Below, one piece after another: positions 49,216-58,340 of a DNA stretch of 64,000 bases. A program made the translations under genes and the position numbers. The stretch is taken from NCBI RefSeq assembly GCF_017942085.1, contig NZ_JAGKSP010000002.1:310001-374000 (forward strand), given 5' to 3'. The first letter of the stretch is position 1, and every line of letters starts with the position of its first letter. The DNA is from Paenibacillus lignilyticus. GTDB taxonomy: Bacteria > Bacillota > Bacilli > Paenibacillales > Paenibacillaceae. The notes beneath the pieces were generated by a model. The model was given only the letters and a program-made list of their open reading frames with translations, made no database searches and was not told the origin of the DNA.

Positions 49216-49608
49216 TTACTTATACTCCTTCTCCAACTGCCTCAACTGCTCCAATCCCCGCTCCGCCCAGCGCTTCAGACGGTCGATCGCTTCGATCTCC
49301 GCAGCCACTGCCCGTGTTAACGATTCTTTGTACGACGGCACTTCTCCCGGATAAAGCCCGCTGATATCGCCGTAAGGTACATTCGTTTTCTCCGTGTAGC
49401 TCAGCGCTCTGCGTTCATGGAACATGGGTACATCGGGATTGTAGGGATTGTGCAAATCGCCCTGCTCCGGGTGCTTTAATACCGCCAGCACTTTAATCAA
49501 TGCGCGCGGTCCGCCTGTTTCCATAACTTCCCCTGCATAATCGCCTGATTTATAGGTAAACGTTACGATAGAGCCTTGTTCCGGAATAAACCTTTGTTTT
49601 TGCTGCAA
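49216..49608 (-). CDS. kapB: KapB family protein (sporulation kinase associated)
   Basis: 130 aa matching PF08810: VLAVLKHPEQGDLHNPYN near residue 42, FHERRALSYTEKTNVPYGDI and GEVPSYKESL. In Bacillus KapB is needed for the sensor kinase KinB to feed the sporulation phosphorelay. Despite the family name no lipobox is visible. TTG start, GGAG ten bases upstream. No kinase gene adjoins it. Good evidence for an endospore-former. Confidence 0.88.
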   Translation of the reverse strand: MQQKQRFIPEQGSIVTFTYKSGDYAGEVMETGGPRALIKVLAVLKHPEQGDLHNPYNPDVPMFHERRALSYTEKTNVPYGDISGLYPGEVPSYKESLTRAVAAEIEAIDRLKRWAERGLEQLRQLEKEYK

Positions 49609-49793
49609 TTGACAACCACTCCATTCTTGTCCGTATTCGCTACTTACGCGAACCGCCTAATTTTTAGCATAAAATAAGGATGCAATCATACGCAAGTCTT
49701 AATTCCAATCTTGTGCTTCAAAGGGAAAACAGCGTAATATGAGAAGGAGAGTTCTTAGGGATTCCTGAACCGGTAGAAGAAGCAGGTGAGAAT

Positions 49794-50909
49794 GTGCGAA
49801 AAAAAAGAGTATTGCTCCTTTCCGAAGGGTTCGGTTCCGGGCATACCCAGGCGGCTTACGCGCTTGCGGTAGGCCTTCGTTCACTTGATTCTACAATTCA
49901 GACTCGCGTCATTGAGCTGGGCAATTTTCTTAACCCGGTCATCGGCCCGCTGATTGTATCCGCTTATCGCAAAACAGTGACTAAACAGCCGAAACTGCTC
50001 GGAAAGCTATACCGCAGACAATATAAAAAATCACTTAACCGATTCGCCCAGCTGGCGCTGCATCGTATTTTTTACACGCATACATCGCAGGTCATCGCCC
50101 AATTGAAGCCGGATCTGATCGTATGCACGCACCCCGTACCTAACGCGGTCGTTTCACGGCTGAAGAGGCTTGGGCTGCAAGTTCCGCTCTATACGCTCAT
50201 TACCGATTATGATGCGCATGGCACATGGACAAGCTCCGAGGTGAACAAATATTTAGTCTCCACCAATGAGGTGAAGACCAAGCTGACCGACCGCGGAATC
50301 TCGCCGGGCCGAATCGAGGTTACCGGCATCCCGGTCCATCCGAACTTCTGGCAAACGCATGACAAATCGGAGCTGCAAGCCCAGTTTGATTTGAAGCCCT
50401 TGCCAACCGTCCTTATTATGGGCGGCGGCTGGGGGATTATGTACAGCGATGATTTGCTCAGCTACATGACCCGTTGGCGCGATAAAATTCAGCTGATCTA
50501 TTGTGTAGGCAACAATGAGAAGGCCCGTGAACGAATGCTCGCAGACCCTAATTTTCAACATCCGAACATTAAGGTGCTTGGATTTACCAAAGAAATCAAC
50601 AAGCTGATGGACGTATCCGACCTGCTGATTACGAAGCCCGGCGGCATGACATGTACGGAAGGCTTGAGCAAAAGCATCCCGATGCTGTTCTACGAACCGA
50701 TTCCGGGACAAGAAGAAGTCAATTGCGAATACTTCGTTGCGAGCGGCTTTGGCGAGATGCTGATCTCCTCGGAAACGATCGATAAATGGTTCGCCCTTAT
50801 TCAAGAGCCTTATACCTCCGGACAGCACCGGCTTGATCTTATAAATAAACGCAACCAACAATACAACCCCATGGAATGCTCCCGCGCCGTCCTGCAGTTT
50901 CTGCAGTGA
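49794..50909 (+). CDS. Glycosyltransferase, MGDG synthase/UgtP family
   Basis: 371 aa GT28-type: acceptor domain loop SEGFGSGHTQAAYALAVGL near residue 9, LIVCTHPVPNAVVSRL, glycine loop ILIMGGGWGIMYS near 210 and UDP-binding KPGGMTCTEGLSKSIPML near 280. Relatives glucosylate diacylglycerol for glycolipid and lipoteichoic-acid anchors, or build other lipid heads. Peripheral membrane protein. GTG start after AGGTGAG. Monocistronic. Confidence 0.9.
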   Translation: MRKKRVLLLSEGFGSGHTQAAYALAVGLRSLDSTIQTRVIELGNFLNPVIGPLIVSAYRKTVTKQPKLLGKLYRRQYKKSLNRFAQLALHRIFYTHTSQVIAQLKPDLIVCTHPVPNAVVSRLKRLGLQVPLYTLITDYDAHGTWTSSEVNKYLVSTNEVKTKLTDRGISPGRIEVTGIPVHPNFWQTHDKSELQAQFDLKPLPTVLIMGGGWGIMYSDDLLSYMTRWRDKIQLIYCVGNNEKARERMLADPNFQHPNIKVLGFTKEINKLMDVSDLLITKPGGMTCTEGLSKSIPMLFYEPIPGQEEVNCEYFVASGFGEMLISSETIDKWFALIQEPYTSGQHRLDLINKRNQQYNPMECSRAVLQFLQ

Positions 50910-51052
50910 CGGTTTTTTCTGCCCGGCTCCGTTTCAGATTAGTGTCTAAGCTGGAACATCAACTTTGGAAACCAGGCGGTTATCCGACGATTCGTCAACG
51001 GCTGTTTAGCGACAATCAGCCGTGCTGTCCCAGCCCCTACCCTCTCCCAAAC

Positions 51053-51088
51053 AAAAAACCGGAAAGGCTTCAAGCCCTTCCGGTTTTC
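51053..51088. terminator. Bidirectional terminator
   Basis: AAAACCGGAA.GGCTT stem closing on AAGCC.TTCCGGTTTT, between the glycosyltransferase and NlpC/P60 genes, with T-tracts on both strands (TTTTTTG on minus). Confidence 0.85.
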
Positions 51089-51094
51089 AATTCA

Positions 51095-52081
51095 TTACAG
51101 CACGCTTCCGCCAAACAAGAAGCGGTTTTCCCATTGTCCGCCTGCGATGTCGTTTGTGCGAACGCCGCCGGATTCCGTGGAATAGGTATGCAGGATTTGG
51201 CCATTGCCAAGATAGATGCCTACATGCGTAATCGTTTCAGTCGCTTTGTTGACGCCTGCATAGTTAGAAGCTTTCGAGCCTTTGTACGCCATGAAGAACA
51301 TCAGGTCGCCGCGTTTCAATGAACGCCAATCGGATTTCGTTGCGCCTTTCGCTTTCACGTAGTCGCCTTGCTTACGCGAATCGGCAGGAAGCGTTAGGTT
51401 AGCGCCTTCGCGGAATGCCGTGCGTACGAAGTCGGAGCAATCGAATGTTTTAGTCGTATCGCGATCGGATCCGAACTCATAGGGCGTTCCCCAATATTTC
51501 ATACCGGCTGCAATCGCGTTCTCGATTAATTGCGGTGCGTTCGGCGTCGTGCCGCCGCCTGTGCCTGAGCCGGGCTTCGTGCCGCTAGGCAGGGAGAAGC
51601 TTGCGCCAATCGATATGTATTGCTCACTGGAGCTGACATAACCTTTAACGCCATTCGAATCGGTTACGGCATACCATGCGCTGTTCGGCTGACCTGTAAT
51701 AAGGACCGATTCACCCTTGCTCAGGTAGCGTAGACGTGTGCCTTCCGTGGAAGCGGATTTACGGAACGAAACGGATGAAACGATCGATGCGTTATAGATG
51801 ATTTCAATATATTTATCGGAAGAAGAGACATAAGCGACCGTGCCGAAAACGTCTTGTACTTTGTACCAGCTCGCGTTCGTTTTCTCCAAGATGACAACGT
51901 TATCGCCCGCCTTCAAGTATTTATAGACGGTTGAAGATGTAGACGGTGCGCTGCGGAAACTGACACTGGATTGAATTTCTCCGACGACAGGTGCTGGAGC
52001 CGGTGAGGCGCCCATCACTGCTGGCATGACAAGCAAAGCAGTTAGAATCAGGACAAGTAACGATGCTGTAAACTTTTTCAT
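51095..52081 (-). CDS. Secreted SH3b-NlpC/P60 cell-wall hydrolase
   Basis: 328 aa. Signal peptide 1-24 (AxA-type end at VMGAS), two bacterial SH3 domains (about 35-95 and 97-155) that bind cell wall, a Gly/Thr linker, then an NlpC/P60 endopeptidase from about 190: catalytic Cys in FDCSDFV, His in THVGIYLGNGQILH. It cleaves D-Glu-diaminopimelate type stem peptide bonds. AGGAGG lies 13 bases before ATG, slightly long. Confidence 0.93.
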   Translation of the reverse strand: MKKFTASLLVLILTALLVMPAVMGASPAPAPVVGEIQSSVSFRSAPSTSSTVYKYLKAGDNVVILEKTNASWYKVQDVFGTVAYVSSSDKYIEIIYNASIVSSVSFRKSASTEGTRLRYLSKGESVLITGQPNSAWYAVTDSNGVKGYVSSSEQYISIGASFSLPSGTKPGSGTGGGTTPNAPQLIENAIAAGMKYWGTPYEFGSDRDTTKTFDCSDFVRTAFREGANLTLPADSRKQGDYVKAKGATKSDWRSLKRGDLMFFMAYKGSKASNYAGVNKATETITHVGIYLGNGQILHTYSTESGGVRTNDIAGGQWENRFLFGGSVL

Positions 52082-52416
52082 GTTGATTGGATATCCTCCT
52101 CTTGTGATGGTCGTGCTGTAGGTGTTTCGACCCTAGTTTCAATTGTACGTGCGCGCGTAAGATGCATATATCGTCCACATGTCTCATTTGTCATCCTGCA
52201 TACTAGTCGAATAGCACTAGCACCCGAACTTGAACACGCAAAAAAGACATCTCCTTCTCAGAGATGCCTTCCCTCGGACCCACACGATTCCTTAGTGAAC
52301 GCTTCCTATCACCCCAAAGCGCTTCGGTCCTATATGAATGTCTAAAGTACTAATTTCTTCCTCGCCTTCTGCAATCATGTAAATTATTCCAATGCGGCTT
52401 TCGTATGATTGTATTG
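52082..52416. other. Intergenic region upstream of NlpC/P60 gene
   Basis: 335 bases. It holds the NlpC promoter region, a minus-strand terminator-like hairpin (52239-52268, ACATCTC/GAGATGC with a T-tract) and a 28-codon ORF (52291-52377, minus) that I do not accept as a gene. Nothing else convincing. Confidence 0.5.
52239..52268 (-). terminator. Terminator-like hairpin
   Basis: GACATCTC / GAGATGCC stem (G-T pair included), 7-base loop, T-tract on the minus strand; behind the 78-aa gene at a distance of about 150 bases. Confidence 0.5.
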
Positions 52417-52653
52417 CTAATTCCCTTCCATTTCCGGAAGAAATGCATGGAGCTCCGATTCACTCTGGCTTTTCTTGGTAATCAGCATAAGGGTGTCGTA
52501 ACGGTTTGGAGAATCGATGACGGACTGATAATCAAGCTTCCCGATCGACGAGAAAATAGCCACATCCCCTGTATGGTAGTACAGATATAAAGATGCCTCG
52601 TCCTCATTATACGAACAGAATGCGATTTGTTTGGATTCCACGGGTACGAGCAT
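52417..52653 (-). CDS. Hypothetical protein, 78 aa
   Basis: Short acidic protein. LYLYYHTGDVAIFSSIGKLDY followed by VIDSPNRYDTLMLI faintly recalls KTSC-type small domains (aromatic-G-aromatic pattern then a serine loop), but the match is weak. ATG at 52653 has GGGAGG eight bases upstream and is far better than the frame start at 52707. Function unknown. Confidence 0.6.
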   Translation of the reverse strand: MLVPVESKQIAFCSYNEDEASLYLYYHTGDVAIFSSIGKLDYQSVIDSPNRYDTLMLITKKSQSESELHAFLPEMEGN

Positions 52654-52758
52654 AACCAACGCCTCCCAAGTGTAGAATATCGCAAGGACATTACTATATA
52701 TATCCAAATAGTAACCATAACAGCACTACAGTGAATCGATATCATTACAAAATATTAT

Positions 52759-53337
52759 TTATCCCAAATACTTAATGGCCAGCAGCGCATCAATCGGCGC
52801 ATGTTCCAAACCAAAGGCGTGAACAAATGCCGGATTTCGCTGATCATGCATGCCTTTCAGAATTGTAACTTCATAACCCAGCTGCTCCAGTTCTGCCGGT
52901 TCCCAGCCGCTGCGATGCGTTTGGAACTTCTCGCCATTCAGTCCGAAGTGATCCACATATTGCTGTGGGAAGAACCCTCGCGGCGTATAAATGACGACAT
53001 GGTGCTTGGCGATCATCTCCGCCTTCTGCAGAAGCAAATGGGCATCATGCTTGGTGAAATGCTCGATGGAATCGATGAATGACACCGCCGAGAACGACTT
53101 GGGCACAAACAGCTTATGGATCTCCCTGGCATCCGCATTTAAAGGGATGATATGACTGGCATTCGTAGCCCGGTTAATCAGATAGGGCCGATGAATCTCA
53201 AGCGCGACAATAGATGCATAAGGGAAAGTGTCCAGCAGGACACAAGGCCCGCTTCCGATATCGAGTAAGCTCTCCCTATTCGTAAGCTTCTTATGAAGCA
53301 TTGCATTGAAATCTCGGTCCGTTGTTTCGTATGCCAC
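52759..53337 (-). CDS. Class I SAM-dependent methyltransferase
   Basis: 192 aa. Motif I LLDIGSGPCVLLDT near residue 23, motif II VALEIHRP, motif post-II LNADAREI and motif IV SAVSFIDSIEHF. Substrate unknown; small-molecule or sugar methylation is typical for this type. GTG start with AAGGAGGT eight bases before. Single gene. Confidence 0.88.
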   Translation of the reverse strand: MAYETTDRDFNAMLHKKLTNRESLLDIGSGPCVLLDTFPYASIVALEIHRPYLINRATNASHIIPLNADAREIHKLFVPKSFSAVSFIDSIEHFTKHDAHLLLQKAEMIAKHHVVIYTPRGFFPQQYVDHFGLNGEKFQTHRSGWEPAELEQLGYEVTILKGMHDQRNPAFVHAFGLEHAPIDALLAIKYLG

Positions 53338-53420
53338 TTTTTATTACCTCCTTCGCCTGACAGCTCTTCTGTTAGTTTATGAGCATGTCCTTGCAACGTA
53401 ACGGCACTTGTACATTTAAA

Positions 53421-53462
53421 AAAAAGCAGTCCCCGTACACCGATAGGCGCATAGGGACTGCT
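53421..53462 (-). terminator. Terminator behind zinc-ribbon gene
   Basis: AGCAGTCCC / GGGACTGCT with about 20-base loop, then eight T on the minus strand. Confidence 0.8.
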
Positions 53463-53482
53463 CTGACTACATCATTATGGTG

Positions 53483-53965
53483 CTAGTATCCGGAACCGGA
53501 GGCGGATAAGCCGGAACCGCAGGACACGCAAAATTTGGCGTTCAGTTCATTCTCGGTTTTGCATGTGTTGCAGATGACGACAATTTCGCCGACAGTCGTT
53601 TCATTCTTCGGTTCATCCCCCAGTGCAGATCCGCAATCCGGGCAGAACTTCGTATCCAGCGCGACCACTTTGCCGCAGCTGCACGTTTTCTCGAAACGAA
53701 TCATCTTGATACGCTCTTCAAGCTGACCGATTTCTACTTGCAGCTCATCTACCTGTGAGCAGCAGTTGGTCACTTCATGCTCGGCAGAAGCCATGTCATG
53801 CGCTTGATGAGCACGGTAAACCGCCGCTCCGATGGTTGCATACACTTTATCGATTTCTCTTTCTTTACCGGAGATCTGCGCTTTCAATTTCGTAATTTCA
53901 ACGGTTTGCTGTGCTTTCTTCGCCGCTTCCGATGCGCCTTGTTTAACTTTATCGAAAAAGGACAT
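53483..53965 (-). CDS. Coiled-coil protein with two C-terminal zinc ribbons
   Basis: 160 aa. Residues 1-95 form a helical, partly coiled-coil region (basic, starting SFFDKVKQGASEAAKKAQQ), followed by two CxC/CxxC zinc ribbons (CSCGK..CPDCG and CNTCK..CVSCG). Zinc-ribbon fusions of this kind often assist envelope stress or double-stranded RNA-type scaffolds; no function can be named. Confidence 0.8.
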   Translation of the reverse strand: MSFFDKVKQGASEAAKKAQQTVEITKLKAQISGKEREIDKVYATIGAAVYRAHQAHDMASAEHEVTNCCSQVDELQVEIGQLEERIKMIRFEKTCSCGKVVALDTKFCPDCGSALGDEPKNETTVGEIVVICNTCKTENELNAKFCVSCGSGLSASGSGY

Positions 53966-54135
53966 AAACGATCGACTCCTTCAACTATTCATCTACTATT
54001 GTCATTTTAACATAAACCGCCCTGAGAGGTCATGCACATCCAAAGACCTAATATACGACATAACCTTACACAGGCTATTACTATAGTTTATGTATCGGAC
54101 AATTGCGGAAGAACAACAAATCACGCATCACGCAG

Positions 54136-54181
54136 CAAAAAAGCGGGCTTCGCCGAACGTAGTGTTCGAAAAAGCCCGCTA
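54136..54181 (-). terminator. Terminator behind ABC-F gene
   Basis: AGCGGGCTT / AAGCCCGCT stem with inner CGAACACTACGTTCG hairpin, followed by TTTTTT on the minus strand. Confidence 0.85.
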
Positions 54182-54203
54182 ATGGGATTGAATTGATTGT
54201 AGC

Positions 54204-55826
54204 TTATTCAGCTGGGTACATACGCTCGCGAATCGCTTTAATTTCAGCGCTCTCGAGGTACTCATCGTAAGTCATCATACGATCGATTACACCGTTAGGC
54301 GTAATTTCGATAATGCGGTTCGCAATCGTTTGAACGAACTGATGGTCATGCGATGTGAAGATCAGCGTGCCGTCGAAATCGATCAAGCCGTTGTTAAGCG
54401 CGGTAATGGACTCGAGATCCAAATGGTTCGTCGGTTCGTCCATAAGCAGAACGTTCGAACTGGACAGCATCATTTTGGAGAGCATGCAGCGGACCTTCTC
54501 GCCCCCGGATAGGACGCTGGCTTTCTTAAGCGCCTCGTCACCGGAGAAGAGCATACGGCCAAGGAAGCCGCGGATGAAGCTCTCATCCTGATCCTTCGAA
54601 TATTGGCGAAGCCAGTCGACAAGGTTCATCTCTACACCGTCGAAATATTCGGAGTTGTCTTTAGGGAAGTACGCTTGCGTCGTTGTAATCCCCCATTGGA
54701 ATGAACCTGCGTCCGGTTCGATTTCACCCGTAAGCAATTGGAACAAGATCGTCTTAGGCAGGGTGTTCGGCCCGACAAGTGCGATCTTGTCGCCTTTGTT
54801 TACCGTGATCGTCAGGTTATCGATCAGATTCACGCCGTCAACGGTCTTCGTCAAGCCTTCAGTCAACAGCAATTGCTTGCCGGCTTCGCGCTCCGGCTTG
54901 AAGTTGATGAACGGATATTTACGGCTTGATGGACGAATGTCATCCAGGGAGATTTTATCAAGAAGCTTCTTACGGGAAGTCGCTTGCTTGGATTTGGATT
55001 TGTTCGCGCTGAAACGCTGAATGAACGCTTGCAGCTCTTTGATTTTGTCTTCCTTCTTCTTGTTGTTATCGCGCATGAGCGTCAGCGCCAATTGGCTGGA
55101 CTCGTACCAGAAGTCGTAGTTGCCGACATACATCTGGATTTTACCGAAATCGATATCCGCAATGTGCGTACACACTTGGTTCAAGAAGTGACGGTCATGG
55201 GATACTACGATAACAGTGCCTTCATAGCGGGAGAGGAAATCCTCAAGCCAGCCGATGGATTGCATGTCGAGATGGTTGGTAGGCTCATCGAGCAGCAGAA
55301 TGTTCGGGGAACCGAACAATGCTTGCGCCAAGAGCACGCGGACTTTCTCGTTGCCGGAAAGCTCAGCCATCTTCTTGTCATGCAGATCCGGCGTAATGCC
55401 AAGACCGTTCAGCATGCCTGCTGCTTCGGACTCCGCTTCCCAGCCGTTCATGTCCGCGAATTCCGCTTCCAATTCGCCCGCACGCATGCCGTCTTCATCG
55501 GTGAATTCCGCTTTCGCATAGATCGCGTCTTTCTCTTTCATTACTTCATAAAGCTTCTTGTGACCCATAATAACCGTTTCGAGTACGAGGAAATCATCGT
55601 ATTCATAATGGTTCTGTTTCAGGACCGCATAGCGTTCACCCGGTGTAATATGAACCTCGCCGCTCGTTTGTTCCACTTCGCCGGAAAGAATCTTCAGAAA
55701 CGTCGATTTGCCTGCGCCGTTTGCACCAATCAAGCCGTAGCAGTTGCCAGGCGTAAATTTGATATTTACATCTTCAAATAGCGCACGCTTACCGAATCGA
55801 AGCGTTATGCCGCTTGTACTAATCAT
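54204..55826 (-). CDS. ABC-F ATPase (YbiT/YkpA-like)
   Basis: About 540 aa, two tandem ABC domains joined by a charged linker (about 245-300) with no membrane region. NBD1 is intact: Walker A IGANGAGKSTF, signature LSGNEKVR, Walker B ILLLDEPTNHLD. NBD2 keeps signature LSGGEKVRC and VLLMDEPTNHLD, but its Walker A reads GPNTLPKTI, lacking the usual glycine before lysine. ABC-F proteins act on the ribosome E site. Whether it is a resistance factor or a housekeeping member is open. An extended -10 promoter lies 40 bases upstream. ATG at 55826; a TTG at 55835 is possible. Confidence 0.9.
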   Translation of the reverse strand: MISTSGITLRFGKRALFEDVNIKFTPGNCYGLIGANGAGKSTFLKILSGEVEQTSGEVHITPGERYAVLKQNHYEYDDFLVLETVIMGHKKLYEVMKEKDAIYAKAEFTDEDGMRAGELEAEFADMNGWEAESEAAGMLNGLGITPDLHDKKMAELSGNEKVRVLLAQALFGSPNILLLDEPTNHLDMQSIGWLEDFLSRYEGTVIVVSHDRHFLNQVCTHIADIDFGKIQMYVGNYDFWYESSQLALTLMRDNNKKKEDKIKELQAFIQRFSANKSKSKQATSRKKLLDKISLDDIRPSSRKYPFINFKPEREAGKQLLLTEGLTKTVDGVNLIDNLTITVNKGDKIALVGPNTLPKTILFQLLTGEIEPDAGSFQWGITTTQAYFPKDNSEYFDGVEMNLVDWLRQYSKDQDESFIRGFLGRMLFSGDEALKKASVLSGGEKVRCMLSKMMLSSSNVLLMDEPTNHLDLESITALNNGLIDFDGTLIFTSHDHQFVQTIANRIIEITPNGVIDRMMTYDEYLESAEIKAIRERMYPAE

Positions 55827-55870
55827 TTTGCACAATCCCGTCCTTCACTAAAAGTTCTACTCATCACACC

Positions 55871-55879
55871 ATTATAGCA
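55871..55879 (-). promoter_or_regulatory. Extended -10 promoter of ABC-F gene
   Basis: TGCTATAAT on the minus strand, a perfect TGn extended -10; the -35 is poor (GGCAAT). Confidence 0.6.
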
Positions 55880-55898
55880 TAAAATCGCATATGATTGC

Positions 55899-56825
55899 CT
55901 ACTTGTTATCATTTAATCGAACGGTTTCCCCGTGAGGGAGTATCATTACGGTTCCTCGCGCCAACGAGAGCCGCTTGCTCTCCGCCTCCAGCCGATCCAA
56001 GGCTTCGCGCGGTGTGTCATCCGCCAGTTTGTACGAGCCGTAATGCATCGGTACGAACCGCTTGGCACCTACATCGAGGAACGCTTGGAGCGCCTCCTCC
56101 GGCGTCACATGCTGCTGTCCCATGAACCATTCCGGTTCATAAGCGCCGATCGGCATCAGCGCGACGTCGATGTTAAAGCGGCTGCCAATCTCCTTAAATC
56201 CGTCGAAATACCCGCTGTCCCCGGCAAAATATACCGTTGGCGCCAGTTCCGATTCTATGATGAATCCGCCCCAGTGCGACGTGTTCGTGTCCGTCAGGGT
56301 GCGGCGCGTCCAATGCTGTGCCGGTACAAAGGTAAACGTAATGCCGCTAATCGTAGCCGATTGCCACCACTCCAGCTCGATTATGGAGGAAAAGCCTTTG
56401 CGTCGTAACTTAGCGGCCAATCCGACGGGTACGATCATCATTTTACTGCCTTTGAGCTGTTCGAGTGATTTCATATGAAGATGATCATAATGAGAATGAG
56501 AAATCAAGACGACATCGATTGGCGGCACATCTTGAACCGCGAGACCCGGAGGAGACAGACGGCGTTGCAACGCGAGCTTCTCGGCCCAGATCGGATCGGT
56601 AATGATGTTGAGCCCGGAATGCTGGATAAGAAATGTCGAGTGACCGATCCAAGTAAGCGATGGCTCAGCCGAATTGGAATGCAAATAAATTAAGTCCGGA
56701 TCTGCGGTCGGAACGGCATAGGAATAGTCTTTCAGCTTCATTTTGCCGGCACGTTCCCGTCGCCATTGTCTGACTTCCTTGAACGTCTTGGGTGTCGCTT
56801 CCCGATTTAAATTTTCAAAGCGCAT
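55899..56825 (-). CDS. MBL-fold metallo-hydrolase
   Basis: About 308 aa, lactamase_B_2/UlaG-like. HSHYDHLH near residue 115 gives the zinc set, with later LTDTNTSHW, FAGDSGYF (Asp) and MHYGSY (His). Closest type is the N-acyl-phosphatidylethanolamine phospholipase D / UlaG group; substrate unknown. The start is uncertain: the chosen ATG at 56825 avoids overlap with the divergent gene at 57026, whereas the full frame to 57068 would overlap it. Confidence 0.8.
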   Translation of the reverse strand: MRFENLNREATPKTFKEVRQWRRERAGKMKLKDYSYAVPTADPDLIYLHSNSAEPSLTWIGHSTFLIQHSGLNIITDPIWAEKLALQRRLSPPGLAVQDVPPIDVVLISHSHYDHLHMKSLEQLKGSKMMIVPVGLAAKLRRKGFSSIIELEWWQSATISGITFTFVPAQHWTRRTLTDTNTSHWGGFIIESELAPTVYFAGDSGYFDGFKEIGSRFNIDVALMPIGAYEPEWFMGQQHVTPEEALQAFLDVGAKRFVPMHYGSYKLADDTPREALDRLEAESKRLSLARGTVMILPHGETVRLNDNK

Positions 56826-57025
56826 GGCTTGCTCACGTCTCCCGTCGTGTTGTCTCTTCCTGTCTGTCTCTATTGGCTGCATGATACAACCATTCTTTAT
56901 TTCAAAGATACCAAGCTTAAATCGATTAAGCAAACAGCGTTCAGCGGTTTGAATCTCAATTGTGGATCCCTTGCCAAATGGTTTACAATATAGTCTAAGT
57001 ATGAACGGGAATGGGGGAAAACCAC

Positions 57026-58207
57026 ATGAAATTACTTGGAATTGAACCGACGCCAAGTCCAAATACAATGAAATTGAATGTGAACGAGAAGCTTCCTGCC
57101 GGGCAACGCTTCAGCCTCGCGCTGAGCGATGCCGACGGCGCGGTTGAACCGCTGCGCAGCTTGCTTCGCATTGATGGCGTGCGCGGCTTGTTCCGCACGA
57201 CGGATTTTATCGCGCTCGACCGGAAGCCGGGGGCGGACTGGGAGCGTATTCTGGCCGAGGCGCGGCGCATCCTGCAGAGCGGCGATGAGGCCGGCTCGGC
57301 CGAAGGCTCCGCCGAGGGCACGGGCGCAGCTGTGCCCGGCGCGGAGAGCTTCGGCGAGGCGCACGCGTTCGTGCAGCTGTATCGGGGCATCCCGATGCAG
57401 GTGCGCGTGCGCACGCCGGGCGGCGAAGCGCGTGCGGCGCTGCCCGCGCAGTTCACGGAGGCGGTGACGCGTGCAGCCGCCTCCTCGATGATTCGCGAGC
57501 GAATGCTGGAGGAGCTCGGGGTCCGCTACGGCGAGCCCGATGAAATTGCAGCGGAGCTCGTGAGGGAGCTTGAAGCCGCTTATCCGCAGGAGCGGCTGGA
57601 GGAGCTTATCGCGGCAGCGATCGCCCTAGGCGCCGCGCAGGGCGATGCGCCTGCGGCGCCGGCTGCGCGGCCAACGCCGCTGACGGCAGAGCAGCTCGCC
57701 GAGCGGCTCGCATCGCCGGAGTGGGGCGTGCGCTACGAGGCGCTCTCGCGCACGGCGCCGGAGCCGGCGATGCTCCCGCTGCTCGCCAAAGCCATAACCG
57801 ACGACAACGTCTCCATCCGGAGACTGGCCGTCGTTTATCTCGGCGAGCTGCGCCTGCCGGAGGCGATGCCGCTCCTGATCGCGGCACTGCGCGACGCATC
57901 CGCGTCCGTGCGGCGCACCGCCGGCGACACGCTCTCGGATCTTGGCGACCCCGCCGCGATCCCGGCCATGATTGAAGCGCTCCGCGACCGCAACAAGCTC
58001 GTCCGCTGGCGGGCCGCCCGCTTCCTCTACGAGGTCGGCGACGACTCCGCGGCAGAGGCGCTGCAAGCAGCTGCGGCTGACCCGGAGTTCGAGGTCAGCC
58101 TGCAAGCGCGCATCGCCTTGGAACGCATCGAGCGCGGCGAGGAAGCTGCCGGATCCGTCTGGCAGCAGATGACGGCGCAAAGAACCAATCAATCAAACCA
58201 CGATTAA
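57026..58207 (+). CDS. CvfC-like protein, Nfu-type N-domain plus HEAT repeats
   Basis: About 393 aa. Residues 1-85 match Nfu_N (IEPTPSPNTMKLNVNE), the region that assists Fe-S scaffolds; a central region up to about 215 recalls the virulence-factor domain; residues 220-385 are HEAT repeats (RRLAVVYLGELRLPEAMPLL, VRRTAGDTLSDLGDPAAIPAM). It lacks the CxxC of true Nfu scaffolds, so it is not expected to hold an Fe-S cluster alone. Staphylococcal CvfC affects virulence. ATG at 57026 has GGGGG eight bases away. GC-rich. Confidence 0.8.
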   Translation: MKLLGIEPTPSPNTMKLNVNEKLPAGQRFSLALSDADGAVEPLRSLLRIDGVRGLFRTTDFIALDRKPGADWERILAEARRILQSGDEAGSAEGSAEGTGAAVPGAESFGEAHAFVQLYRGIPMQVRVRTPGGEARAALPAQFTEAVTRAAASSMIRERMLEELGVRYGEPDEIAAELVRELEAAYPQERLEELIAAAIALGAAQGDAPAAPAARPTPLTAEQLAERLASPEWGVRYEALSRTAPEPAMLPLLAKAITDDNVSIRRLAVVYLGELRLPEAMPLLIAALRDASASVRRTAGDTLSDLGDPAAIPAMIEALRDRNKLVRWRAARFLYEVGDDSAAEALQAAAADPEFEVSLQARIALERIERGEEAAGSVWQQMTAQRTNQSNHD

Positions 58208-58213
58208 AACATA

Positions 58214-58267
58214 AAGGGCTTCCTCTGACCATGATCCTCATTACAAGATCGCAGATAGGAAGCCCTT
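58214..58267. terminator. Hairpin between convergent genes
   Basis: AAGGGCTTCCT / AGGAAGCCCTT, 11-bp stem with a long loop and modest T-tract (TTATTGGTTT). Confidence 0.6.
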
Positions 58268-58340
58268 ATTGGTTTGATTGTTAATCTATTTAGCATCATC
58301 GTCACGCTAGTCTCTACTCGTCATGCCTCATACTTACTCG

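Noticed and set aside
52291..52377. 28-codon ORF behind the 78-aa gene, frame open further upstream
   Set aside because: No ribosome binding site; could be a frame-shifted tail of the upstream gene but there is no homologue to judge by.
54984..55781. 265-aa plus-strand ORF opposite the ABC-F gene
   Set aside because: Antisense shadow of the ABC-F coding sequence.
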